Below, piece by piece: positions 45,005 to 53,245 of a DNA stretch of 64,000 bases (position 1 is its first letter; the number at the start of each line of letters is the position of its first letter). Source of the stretch: Enterococcus sp. 9E7_DIV0242 (lineage in GTDB: Bacteria > Bacillota > Bacilli > Lactobacillales > Enterococcaceae); assembly GCF_002140975.2 (NCBI RefSeq), contig NZ_CP147247.1:3039001-3103000 (forward strand), given 5' to 3'. Under the pieces are notes generated by a model. It was not told where the DNA came from. It did no database searches and saw only the letters and a program-made list of their open reading frames with translations. The position numbers and the translations under genes were made by a program.

Positions 45005-46308
45005 TGGCAGACGTAAATTTTACAGATGAAAACATGGGCGAAGCACCTGAGAATGGCACACCGATTGGCCAGACAACAAAGACCGGAGAGATCGCAGCCG
45101 CTACTGCAGGAGAAGGCCGGCGCTTTCCATTTATGGATAGCAAGCAGGAAATGCAGCGTAAGATCCGGGAGACTATTCAGCAAAGTAAAAAGTTTAGTGC
45201 TGATGGTGCATACAAGCCCCACCGGTTTATTATTACAGATAGCATTGAAAGTTATTTGAAAGAGAATACAGGGCGGCTGGCTATCAATCACAGCTTTGGA
45301 ATAAACAAGTATGGTGTGTATGTTCCATTCGATAAGAAAGCCGTGAAGTTCTTTGCTTCAAGTATCAAGTGGACGAACACAACCAGCCTGACTTATAAGA
45401 TCATGAAAAATACTTTGATGAAGGGATATTGTTTGGTTTATTCGGTTTCTGATGTGAACGAGGTAACTGATTATGAACCTATTTTTGATACAAGCGATAA
45501 TTTAATAGGTTTGATCGATGATAACGGGGATGTGCTGACCGATGGCCGCCGCTATGTTTATGATGACAAGAAGGGGTATACGTCCCAAGAGGAATCATTT
45601 TCTATTGAGTGGTACAAGCTGGTGAAGATTGACGAAATGAAACCAGTGTACGCCGATGCAATCAACCTGATCAATGCTTATACAGACAGCTTGAATGATA
45701 ACGGTTCAAGCTTGAAGGCGTTCGCTGAAAGCATTCTGACGATTACCGGCATAGACAGCTCACAAGGGATCACACCGGAGCAGCTGCAGGCCATTGGTGA
45801 AGAAGCTATAAACGTGTTGGCCTTTGAGCACCAAATTTCAGGTGATGGCACATTTGGCTCAACGCCCTCAGCTCAGTTCATTGCCCCGCCCCTAAACACT
45901 GAAGCTCGTGAAAGCTGGTCAAACCGGATCCGGAAAGAAATTTATTCAACGCTGAATATGCCGGACTTTGAGCAGGTGGCTGGGAACGTTTCAACCGATA
46001 CAATAAGAATTTACTTGTATGAAACTATCCAGCTGGCAAAAAGCCTGGCAGATGATGTGATCGATGTATTTAAAGAAATTCTGAACGATCAGGAACTTTC
46101 ATATGAGATTGAGACACCTCAAAGCCCAAATGAAAATATGGAGGCTTTGAACGATATAAGCTATTTGAGCGATGAAACAAAAATCCGGCAGGCATTCCCT
46201 GAGTGGTCAGATACCCAAGTTGCTGAAGAACTGGCCAGACTTCAAAACGCTAAGATTTCAGACAGCGACCCGGTGGCATTGGTCAACAGCTTCATAGGGA
46301 GTGAATAG
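45004..46308 (+). CDS. Phage portal protein
   Basis: 434 residues; forms the dodecameric ring at the capsid vertex. It follows terL with a 1-bp overlap. Recognised by position, size and a middle region (SLKAFAESILTITGIDSSQG, then NMPDFEQVAGNVS) similar to portal proteins of Gram-positive siphophages. The first 45 residues are low-complexity. Confidence 0.8.
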   Translation: MADVNFTDENMGEAPENGTPIGQTTKTGEIAAATAGEGRRFPFMDSKQEMQRKIRETIQQSKKFSADGAYKPHRFIITDSIESYLKENTGRLAINHSFGINKYGVYVPFDKKAVKFFASSIKWTNTTSLTYKIMKNTLMKGYCLVYSVSDVNEVTDYEPIFDTSDNLIGLIDDNGDVLTDGRRYVYDDKKGYTSQEESFSIEWYKLVKIDEMKPVYADAINLINAYTDSLNDNGSSLKAFAESILTITGIDSSQGITPEQLQAIGEEAINVLAFEHQISGDGTFGSTPSAQFIAPPLNTEARESWSNRIRKEIYSTLNMPDFEQVAGNVSTDTIRIYLYETIQLAKSLADDVIDVFKEILNDQELSYEIETPQSPNENMEALNDISYLSDETKIRQAFPEWSDTQVAEELARLQNAKISDSDPVALVNSFIGSE

Positions 46309-46310
46309 CC

Positions 46311-46961
46311 GTGGATGATTCAACAAAAAAACAGCTGGCATTGTTGGCTATTGCTTTGGCTTTCAATGATCAGTTAGATACCAGGCTTGTGGCGTTGTTG
46401 GCCCTATTGAACTTTTACGGGAATGACAAGAAAGATGATAAGACTATTCGGGAATCAATCCAGAAGATGGTCGGAGCCAGTTCAGCGGATCCGGAAGAGT
46501 TAGCCGGGGCTATTGTTGAATGGGTAGTGCCTGGTAATAAATGGTACCCGTATGAAACCCGTGAAAAGTTTGAGATCCAATTGAAAAGGGCTTTAGTGAA
46601 CGGGCTATTCAAAAACGATACAAGTGAAGCCTATAAGGTGGCAAAGCGGTTTTCCAGCAGTGTAAAACTGTTCCATCGGATGCAGGTATTTGCTGAAGCG
46701 AATTACAACGTACTGGATGCAGCAACAGCCGGTGAGTATGGTGAGAGTGAACGAGGTGGCCTGGTCATTTGGCGGGCAAGAAGCCAAGCCGATGGACCTT
46801 GCCAGGAATACAACAGACAGATAATGACAGTCGAAGAGTTCAAAGCTCGCTATCCTGTTCATTATAATTGCATGTGTACGGCGGAACTGATTCCTCCAAC
46901 CATGAGCGACAAAAGAATAAAAAATTTTCTACTTAAAAAACAACGGGAGGCTACAACATGA
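46311..46961 (+). CDS. Minor head protein (MuF/SPP1 gp7-like)
   Basis: 216 residues starting at GTG 46311. The C-terminal DGPCQEYNRQIMTVEEF...HYNCMCTAEL matches the conserved Cys/His end of the phage Mu F-like head morphogenesis domain. It lies between portal and scaffold, its usual place. Confidence 0.75.
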   Translation: MDDSTKKQLALLAIALAFNDQLDTRLVALLALLNFYGNDKKDDKTIRESIQKMVGASSADPEELAGAIVEWVVPGNKWYPYETREKFEIQLKRALVNGLFKNDTSEAYKVAKRFSSSVKLFHRMQVFAEANYNVLDAATAGEYGESERGGLVIWRARSQADGPCQEYNRQIMTVEEFKARYPVHYNCMCTAELIPPTMSDKRIKNFLLKKQREATT

Positions 46962-47497
46962 CTGAAGAAGAAAAGAAAGAACTGGAAGAGTTAAGAGCAC
47001 AAAAGGAACAGATGGAAGCAGCGCTGAAAGAAAAGAAATACAGCCAAGCGGAATTGGATGCTGCAGTGGCAAAACGAGTGGCCTCAGCGACAGCCGACCT
47101 TGATGCAAAAATTAAGAGTATTCAGGAATCAAGCATGACTGAGCAAGAATTGGCCAAACAACGCCAGGCAGAGGAAACAGCGAAGACACAGGAATATATT
47201 GCCAGCCTGGAGCGTGAAACACGTGTGAATTTTGCTCAATCATTGTTGGCCACAAATGGGCTTCCAGCTGATCAGCAATTTGCAGAGCCTTATGCAGCCT
47301 TTGATAAAGAAACGATCAAGTTGCAGATTGAAGCTCAAGCGAAAATGATTTCTGAGGCAAAGCAGGCTGAAATTGATCGCCTGGCCAAAGAGAATGCACC
47401 AAAATCGAAGCTGCCTATCAATCAAGGCGGAGGCAATCCGGCCAAACCAAACTATGTGGATCCTCGTAGTATTTTAGAATCCCAAGGGTTTGTGTAA
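46958..47497 (+). CDS. Capsid scaffold protein (DUF4355 type)
   Basis: 179 residues, almost entirely charged helix and coiled coil (about 1-150), ending in a Gly/Asn/Pro-rich segment. This is the DUF4355 scaffold pattern. Overlaps the previous gene by 4 bp. Instead of leading straight to the capsid gene it is followed by a 420-bp non-coding block. Confidence 0.82.
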   Translation: MTEEEKKELEELRAQKEQMEAALKEKKYSQAELDAAVAKRVASATADLDAKIKSIQESSMTEQELAKQRQAEETAKTQEYIASLERETRVNFAQSLLATNGLPADQQFAEPYAAFDKETIKLQIEAQAKMISEAKQAEIDRLAKENAPKSKLPINQGGGNPAKPNYVDPRSILESQGFV

Positions 47498-47500
47498 GAG

Positions 47501-47533
47501 TGAGCCTTTTTCACTCTACTTTTATGCTATTGT
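47501..47533 (+). promoter_or_regulatory. Putative late promoter 2
   Basis: TGAGCCTTTTTCACTC (47501-47516), 11-bp gap, extended -10 TGCTATTGT (47525-47533). It starts 4 bp after the scaffold stop and would begin transcription near 47540. Confidence 0.6.
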
Positions 47534-47539
47534 ACTTAT

Positions 47540-47872
47540 TGAAAAGTCGAATATTTCCAACGGCTATATAGTTGCGATGGGTGCAGAACTAGCATTTGAG
47601 CGGGTAGAATACTGTGATAATGCGTGTCAGTTTTAAATATAAGGAATAGTGAGCGGTACATTACCAACGGCGAAAGCTTGCGATGTGTGTTTCTCTAGGG
47701 ACCGGACGGGTAGAATACTGAAAGGGACCGCACGAATTATATTTGGTAAAGGCTGATAATGTGAAGCAAACTACCAATGTTATATATGTTAATGTGCTTA
47801 TGCGGGTAGAATACTGTAGCAGCATGGATGAATGGCGTATTTAGATACGTTGTTTGCCCATGCTGTTTTTTT
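47540..47872 (+). ncRNA. Three-unit structured RNA array upstream of the major capsid gene
   Basis: Three diverged units of about 100 nt, each with the box CGGGTAGAATACTG (47601, 47707, 47803). Each box is flanked by a short stem of different sequence but kept pairing: GCATT/AATGC (47592, 47619), CTCT/AGGG (47693, 47723) and TGCT/AGCA (47795, 47818). Each is preceded by CCAA plus a small hairpin (47561-47574, 47668-47680, 47776-47790). An intrinsic terminator ends the array. No reading frame of note. Family unknown to me; boundaries are inferred from promoter and terminator. Confidence 0.65.
47820..47872 (+). terminator. Terminator at the end of the RNA array
   Basis: CAGCATGG (47820) pairs perfectly with CCATGCTG (47858-47865), with an inner GCGTAT/ATACGT hairpin, followed by T7. 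The left arm overlaps by two bases the closing stem of RNA unit 3. It stands 45 bp before the capsid ATG with no promoter between. Confidence 0.88.
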
Positions 47873-47917
47873 GTTTAAATAATCGGCTTAAATAAAAAAG
47901 AAAGAGGGTAAATTTTA

Positions 47918-48901
47918 ATGCCTTATCAAATTTTAGGTAACAACGAACTGACACAAAAAGAAGACGGCAGCTATGGTTTTGAACTAGATGGCCAGACTAA
48001 CTATAATTCCCGTGCAATGACACTGGGACGAATTTTGACACCGGAGAGCGGCAACGGCAGCAATAACAATGGGTTGATTCCGTTGAAAGGTCGTGGAGAT
48101 ATTGAAGCTTATTCTGTATTGAGCAACCAATATATCCCATTGACTAAATATGACGAAATCAACGGGGTTCTTGATCTGCACGGATATGCTACACGTGAAT
48201 ACACAGACGGCTTGAGCTATAAGCTTTCTAGCGGTTTGGTTCTATCAAGTGCAGCACACTACCGTTCTGCAATCAACAAGAAATTTGACTATCAAGCAAT
48301 TTTCGGAATCGATGAGGACCCAGTTTATAACTTACAGGGCACAATCCGTGAACCGAACTCAGTATTTGCGAAAGCCAAAAAGAATGCGGCAGCTGGTTTT
48401 GGCAGCCAATTGAAAGCAATTTTGGATGCAGTGGATATCATTTCCGATGCAGGAGGCCAGCCAACTGTTATGCTGCAAAGCTTATCAATGTTTGAACTGA
48501 ATGAGTTCACAGCGCTTATTCCTGGTGAAGTATGGACCCATGCAACCAGTGATGCCCTATTTGTAAAAATGCCAGGTATGCGTGAATTGGCTAGACTGAC
48601 AGGGTTCACACAAACGGGTGATACACAACCATGGATCGTGTTTGACCGCAGCCGCTTGTTTGTCGGCAAAGTTGGCGATGTTAGCCTGGAAATTTCAAAC
48701 TCAGCTTACGATCCACATGAAGGATTCACAGGGAACACCGGCACAGGTGCATACAACAGCCCGGCTTCTTCCACTGGCGTTTCTTACTGGACGAATGACA
48801 AGATCGGGGCACGTGCGATCGCTTACCTTGATTATAAGTTTATCGATGAAAGCGGCGAACTGGCTTATACAAACTTGTCTGACTTCACACCCGCACCCTA
48901 G
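47918..48901 (+). CDS. Major capsid protein
   Basis: 327 residues, following scaffold. Composition and size fit an HK97-fold capsid protein that assembles without a cleaved propeptide; not a close match to a family I can name. AAAGAGGG precedes the ATG. Translation starts downstream of the RNA array and its terminator. Confidence 0.8.
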   Translation: MPYQILGNNELTQKEDGSYGFELDGQTNYNSRAMTLGRILTPESGNGSNNNGLIPLKGRGDIEAYSVLSNQYIPLTKYDEINGVLDLHGYATREYTDGLSYKLSSGLVLSSAAHYRSAINKKFDYQAIFGIDEDPVYNLQGTIREPNSVFAKAKKNAAAGFGSQLKAILDAVDIISDAGGQPTVMLQSLSMFELNEFTALIPGEVWTHATSDALFVKMPGMRELARLTGFTQTGDTQPWIVFDRSRLFVGKVGDVSLEISNSAYDPHEGFTGNTGTGAYNSPASSTGVSYWTNDKIGARAIAYLDYKFIDESGELAYTNLSDFTPAP

Positions 48902-48965
48902 TGGCGCTCGTTTTGATGAAACGAGTTACGACAATGGGAATTTTAATTGAAAGGACTAAAAAGAC

Positions 48966-49664
48966 ATGGTATTAAAAACAACGGCTTTAGATATCACAGG
49001 AATCTCACCAAATGATTCTGCGTTTTTCTTCCGGATCTATTCCATGAGAAATGCAATGCCAGCCTATCGTTTGGAAATGGTTAGCGACTTTGGTTATAGC
49101 TATGAAAAAGGAACAAGCAGCTCAACAACACGAACAACCAGAGGGGTTCGCAGTGTGACAACGCAAAACGGAGACGACACGAAAGATTTGACCTTTACAA
49201 CGTCCGAAACCGTTTCAGTCGAGGCCCATGAATTGCTTGAGTGGGCATTTAGAAACAATGAGCTTGTTGAGATTTGGGAAGTTACGCCAACCGTTACAGC
49301 TGACGGCCTGACCATTCTTGACAACAACGGCACACCGGTGCCAGAAGGCTGGATGCCTGATAAATACTGGGTTGGCCGAGTAAACAGTGATAACTACAGC
49401 AACAACGCTGGAGACGATAACCGCACACATGAGTGGGGCCTTAGCCTTGAAGCGATGCACGATAAGTCATGGGTTGAGCCTATTGAATGGATCATTTCCG
49501 ATGCAGAAACGTATCCAAATGCTTCTCTTAAAAAGTACACAGATACAGACAACCCAACGAATACTGTTCGTGATCAGCATGTTGGTGTAGAGGCAGAGCC
49601 AAGCGATGATGATTCGCAATATGCACATGATCTGACGACAACGCCACCAACACCTGGACCATAG
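48966..49664 (+). CDS. Probable major tail tube protein
   Basis: 232 residues, beta-rich, with a conserved-looking VEAHELLEWAFRNNELVEIWEV segment similar to tail tube proteins of TP901-1-like siphophages, and a disordered Asp/Thr/Pro end. It is unusual for this gene to sit directly after the capsid gene and before the head-tail connectors; a capsid decoration protein is the alternative. Confidence 0.55.
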   Translation: MVLKTTALDITGISPNDSAFFFRIYSMRNAMPAYRLEMVSDFGYSYEKGTSSSTTRTTRGVRSVTTQNGDDTKDLTFTTSETVSVEAHELLEWAFRNNELVEIWEVTPTVTADGLTILDNNGTPVPEGWMPDKYWVGRVNSDNYSNNAGDDNRTHEWGLSLEAMHDKSWVEPIEWIISDAETYPNASLKKYTDTDNPTNTVRDQHVGVEAEPSDDDSQYAHDLTTTPPTPGP

Positions 49665-49732
49665 AAATTTAATAAAGACATTTAAGGGGTGGCAATCTGC
49701 TCGCCCCTTGAATTTTGAAAGGAGAATAGATC

Positions 49733-51109
49733 ATGGCTACACCAAGTAAAACACGTTCTCAAATTTTAAATGGCTGGGGCACTGCTGACAGCGGGCCGAT
49801 CAATCCACAGGAAACAATCTTTTCTGCCAACATTAGAGCTTTGGTTGAATCCACAAAATGGATTGACGAGGGCATTGATTCGATCACCACCAACGCTGAG
49901 AACGACATTTTGACGATCGTTTATGCAAACGGATCTACCCAAACGGTCAACTTGCCAAAGTATGTTGAAACGGTTGAGATCACTGAAGGTGTTATAACCT
50001 TCAAAGACGTTTCCGGCAATGTGTTGGCAGTCTCACCAAAGTTTGCAACCTTTGCAGAACTGGAGAGTGAAGCCACAGACCGGAAAGCGGCAGATATAGC
50101 CCTGGCAGCTGATTTGGCTATTGAAACCAAAGCCAGACAAGATGCTGACACTGCTTTGCAGGAATATATCGATGATGAAATAGCCACAGAGAAAGCGGCT
50201 AGAAAAGCAGCTGATACCACACTACAGGAAAATATCGATGCTGAAGCAGCGACAAGAAAAAGCGCTGATGATGCCGAGGCAACAACCAGAAAGGCTGCAG
50301 ATGACCAACTGGCTGCAGACCTAGCGGCAGAAGCCACAGCACGCTCACAGGCTGATGTGCAGCTTCAAGCAAATATCAATGATGAAGCAGCTGAAAGGAT
50401 TGCAGAAGATGGAGCCATTCGCTCAGAGTTAGCCCAGGAGACGACAGAACGCAAGGCAGCTGATACTGAACTTCAAACCAAACTGATTGCAGAAGAGACG
50501 GCCAGAACTCAAGGGGATGCGGATTTGCAAACGCAGATCGATACATTCCAGGATAAGTTGGATGCTGAGGAAACTGCCAGGGTAGATGGAGATGAAACCC
50601 TTCAAACTGGAATTGATACCATTAACAGTACTCTATCTTCATACAGTGATCGCTTGGATAAGATCGAGGCAAAAACCCAAGTTCAGACTTACAACTTTGA
50701 TGATACCAACGCTCATGTTATTTCTATGGGGGAAATTTCATTTATTACACGGGCAAACGGTAGTAACTCAAATGGATACCCAACCATTCACTTATTTGCT
50801 AGAAATGACACTGAAAATGACATGGGCATTGGTTTTGCCGGATATGTGGAATATGACGGTGCAGCTACCCAACAAACAAATTCAGATTATTCAACGATCG
50901 CAAGTGGCAGTGAAACAAACAGATTTGACATTGACAATATCGGACTTGGTTATGGATCTTCCAATGAGTTAGGGACAATCAATTTTACCGTTGCAACTTC
51001 CGTGGGAAGTGTTTTCAAAGTATTAGTCACATGTCCTTCATTTGGATCTAATGGGGTTAAAACAGTAGCTTTCACAGTCCAAAGAATTAGTGATGTGATT
51101 GTTTCATGA
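49733..51109 (+). CDS. Long coiled-coil fibre protein
   Basis: 458 residues. The N-terminal domain (about 1-105) is followed by a long repeated helix (about 110-310), built on ADxxLQxxI..E...RKAAD units of roughly 18-21 residues, then a C-terminal beta domain (about 318-458) starting near QTYNFDD. This is the build of a trimeric fibre with a distal receptor-binding tip. Its place in the head region, not the baseplate region, suggests a head fibre; a tail fibre is equally possible. Confidence 0.65.
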   Translation: MATPSKTRSQILNGWGTADSGPINPQETIFSANIRALVESTKWIDEGIDSITTNAENDILTIVYANGSTQTVNLPKYVETVEITEGVITFKDVSGNVLAVSPKFATFAELESEATDRKAADIALAADLAIETKARQDADTALQEYIDDEIATEKAARKAADTTLQENIDAEAATRKSADDAEATTRKAADDQLAADLAAEATARSQADVQLQANINDEAAERIAEDGAIRSELAQETTERKAADTELQTKLIAEETARTQGDADLQTQIDTFQDKLDAEETARVDGDETLQTGIDTINSTLSSYSDRLDKIEAKTQVQTYNFDDTNAHVISMGEISFITRANGSNSNGYPTIHLFARNDTENDMGIGFAGYVEYDGAATQQTNSDYSTIASGSETNRFDIDNIGLGYGSSNELGTINFTVATSVGSVFKVLVTCPSFGSNGVKTVAFTVQRISDVIVS

Positions 51110-51495
51110 CCGAGCAGATCATTATAACCACCATTACAGTTGCCGGCACAGTTTTAGTGGCCTTTGTTACTGCTATACAATCCGGCAATAAGAAAATCCT
51201 TGATCGGCTTGGTGAATTTGATAACCGGCTTGAGGGGATAGATTCAAGAGTTGAAAATGTCACCGATGATCTGAAAGAAATTAAAAGAAGTAACCTACAG
51301 GCCACAATTTTTCGTCTGATTGAAAAAGCTTATCGAGATAAGAAGATTAGTGACAACGATTTGAGTGAATTATTCAAAGCCTATGACGAATACAAGGGCC
51401 ATGGTTGGAACTCACATACAACTGTGAGGGTCCGAAAATTTGAAGAAGACTTGAGCAAAGGAGTGATAAGCCTTGATGAAAAACGTATCAAATGA
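51106..51495 (+). CDS. Membrane-anchored XhlA/holin-associated-like protein
   Basis: 129 residues: an N-terminal membrane segment (about 4-22) followed by a coiled coil (LDRLGEFDNRLEGIDSRVEN) and a helical C-terminal part. It resembles hemolysin XhlA-like or holin-accessory proteins, here joined to a holin gene by a 20-bp overlap. Function inferred from layout and neighbour. Confidence 0.6.
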   Translation: MTEQIIITTITVAGTVLVAFVTAIQSGNKKILDRLGEFDNRLEGIDSRVENVTDDLKEIKRSNLQATIFRLIEKAYRDKKISDNDLSELFKAYDEYKGHGWNSHTTVRVRKFEEDLSKGVISLDEKRIK

Positions 51496-51694
51496 ACGTC
51501 TATTGTCGTTAGTAACTGGGACATTATCAGCAGGTGTGATTTTATACATTAGTTTAGCCGGTGTATTCAACTGGCCATACGCTGAAGAAGTCCAGAAGGT
51601 TGGCGGGATCGTTGCTATCTTCGTCAATTCAATGTTTGCTGTTTGGACTGGTGTAAAGGTAGGTGGCGAACATGGACGAGATCCAAGCGATTAA
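51476..51694 (+). CDS. Holin (phi-LC3-like)
   Basis: 72 residues with two membrane segments (about 10-28 and 40-62) and a charged C-terminus, the pattern of phi-LC3-type holins; the start MKNVSNERLLSLVTGTLSAG fits. It makes membrane lesions that release endolysin. It is 10 kb from the endolysin gene, inside the head-tail genes. A TTG at 51473 is an alternative start. Confidence 0.72.
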   Translation: MKNVSNERLLSLVTGTLSAGVILYISLAGVFNWPYAEEVQKVGGIVAIFVNSMFAVWTGVKVGGEHGRDPSD

Positions 51695-52136
51695 TTATGC
51701 AGACGTTCGTGCTGAACTTTTGACATTGACCGGGGTTGCTGATGAAGAGGGTGCCGATGATCAACTGGAACAAGCATACAAGCTGGCCAGTGGGTACCTG
51801 TATTCATTAGTTGCTGGTGAAGAAGTAGACACAGTGAAATTTGAAGCTTTAAGCCGTATCGCACTGATTGAGAGCGCTGTGTATCGTTTCAACCGTTTAA
51901 GTGAAGAGGGAATGAGTTCCCGGACACAAGACGGTGAAAGTATCACCTGGGAAGCGGACCCGCTTTCTAAATGGGAAGACAAAATAAAAGACACAATCAA
52001 AAATAAGGTTAAGCATTGGAAGCTGATTATGGCCAGCACACGGGATGACACAAACACAAGAATGGATCTTGGCTATCGTGTCCCTTTGTTGGCCAATGGC
52101 ACCTGGTATTATACGAACATTCTTGGTGGTGGTTAA
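51672..52136 (+). CDS. Head-tail connector protein (gp6-like)
   Basis: 154 residues, helical: DVRAELLTLTGVADEEGADDQLEQAYKLA followed by EALSRIALIESAVYRFNRL, as in gp6-like head-tail adaptors that bind under the portal. ATG at 51672 lies within the holin 3' end behind AGGTGGCG. Confidence 0.7.
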   Translation: MDEIQAINYADVRAELLTLTGVADEEGADDQLEQAYKLASGYLYSLVAGEEVDTVKFEALSRIALIESAVYRFNRLSEEGMSSRTQDGESITWEADPLSKWEDKIKDTIKNKVKHWKLIMASTRDDTNTRMDLGYRVPLLANGTWYYTNILGGG

Positions 52137-52137
52137 T

Positions 52138-52479
52138 GTGGTTTATAATCAAACAATTTTTTATGAATCAGAGAAATCTTCCTATGATCCGGCCACAGGC
52201 AATCATGGACCTAAAAAATATGATGTTCCTTATCTTCATGTTGATATCCGCTGGAGATCAACCGGAGGGCTGGACGGATCCGGAACAGAATTTGAATACC
52301 GGGAATTTATCAGTGTGAAGTCGCAGCGGCCGATCCCTTTTAAGATGATGAAGTGGGGCGATACTATTTTCAAACCGATCAAAGGATCTTATAAAAAAGT
52401 GGAGCGTGGCCGGGGCAGAAAATGGCATTCGTGCCAGTTCATGGAGGTAAAACATGGCTCAACGGAATTGGGAACATAA
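52138..52479 (+). CDS. Probable head closure / minor capsid protein
   Basis: 113 residues beginning at GTG 52138 behind GGTGGTGG. Beta-rich, with GPKKYDVPYLHVDIRW and KMMKWGDTIFKPIKG. Position second after the connector suggests head closure (stopper). A longer frame exists upstream but overlaps the previous gene. Confidence 0.55.
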   Translation: MVYNQTIFYESEKSSYDPATGNHGPKKYDVPYLHVDIRWRSTGGLDGSGTEFEYREFISVKSQRPIPFKMMKWGDTIFKPIKGSYKKVERGRGRKWHSCQFMEVKHGSTELGT

Positions 52480-52819
52480 CCCGTTATTTTTCTACAATGC
52501 AATTCGTGCAGCTGTTGAGAGCAGCGGATTATCTGTTGCTGATTCTCCTGAAACTTACGAAGGTGAGTTGCCCTATGCCTGGATAGACCAAATAAATTTT
52601 GATCGAACCCAGGTGGCTGTGCGTAGTAGCCGACAAGGTGACATTTACGACTATTCAGCTGTGGTTCATGTGTTTTTCCCTTGGGACAAGCAAGGCGACA
52701 TGCTGCAGGCTGTGTGGGCGATTGATGGGGCTGTTCAGCAGTCAATCAGATCTGATTTAAATTATCGAATTATCAGAGAACAGGACGGCACCATTCATTG
52801 CCTGTTAAATATCAAATAA
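52454..52819 (+). CDS. Probable tail completion protein
   Basis: 121 residues with start MAQRNWEHNPLFFYNAIRAA behind GGAGGTAA. Size and place before the tail chaperones match tail-terminator/completion proteins. It overlaps the previous gene by 26 bp. Family not certain. Confidence 0.55.
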   Translation: MAQRNWEHNPLFFYNAIRAAVESSGLSVADSPETYEGELPYAWIDQINFDRTQVAVRSSRQGDIYDYSAVVHVFFPWDKQGDMLQAVWAIDGAVQQSIRSDLNYRIIREQDGTIHCLLNIK

Positions 52820-52835
52820 TAGAGGAGAATGACAA

Positions 52836-53201
52836 ATGGCATTTACAAAAGAAATCAAAGGTAAAACAGTAATCTTCGCAAAGAGCGCAAAGTTCTTCAA
52901 TGTGCTAAATAAAATTTTTACGTTATCAGTAGAGCGTGACATGGACGGCCAGAGAATGGCCATGCAGATGCCTGGGGCTGATATGGCCATTGAGCAGTTT
53001 AAAGGATTGTTTGAAGCAGAAAAAGAAGTGGAACGAGAAACACTTGAGTATCACTTGGGCATGGTCGGCTATGCCTTGCAATTCAAGATGGACCGAGACG
53101 AGTTTTTTGACTGGTTGGCAAATCTGGATAATTCCGATCTGGTTGAATTTGCCAAAAAGGTAAAAGAAGAACTAGACACAAAAAAGTTGATCAGTCTGTA
53201 A
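52836..53201 (+). CDS. Tail assembly chaperone (gpG-like)
   Basis: 121 residues. Small acidic protein in the position of lambda gpG, before the tape measure gene. Its 3' end holds the -1 slippery heptamer AAAAAAG at 53180-53186, in the correct register, five codons before its stop. A fraction of ribosomes would make a fusion with the next frame (see 53222-53689), 284 residues in all. Confidence 0.72.
   Translation: MAFTKEIKGKTVIFAKSAKFFNVLNKIFTLSVERDMDGQRMAMQMPGADMAIEQFKGLFEAEKEVERETLEYHLGMVGYALQFKMDRDEFFDWLANLDNSDLVEFAKKVKEELDTKKLISL
53180..53186 (+). promoter_or_regulatory. Programmed -1 frameshift site
   Basis: A AAA AAG in the zero frame (codons ACA AAA AAG). After slippage the frame stays open to 53689. 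Confidence 0.72.
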
Positions 53202-53213
53202 GGAAAACTGACG

Positions 53214-53245
53214 AGGCACGATTGTTCATTAATTCAATCGTGCCT
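53214..53245 (+). other. Perfect hairpin downstream of the slippery site
   Basis: AGGCACGATTG/CAATCGTGCCT, an 11-bp stem with a 10-nt loop, followed by GTTTTT. It may stimulate frameshifting or act as a terminator. Confidence 0.7.

Noticed and set aside
47631..47735. Second RNA unit as a tRNA or tmRNA-like gene
   Set aside because: No acceptor stem with 3' CCA-type end and no proper T-arm or anticodon arm could be drawn.
47601..47816. The three CGGGTAGAATACTG copies as a CRISPR array
   Set aside because: The repeat is only 14 nt, the intervals are 92 and 82 nt and are related to each other, and no cas gene is nearby. Paired flanks fit structured RNA units instead.
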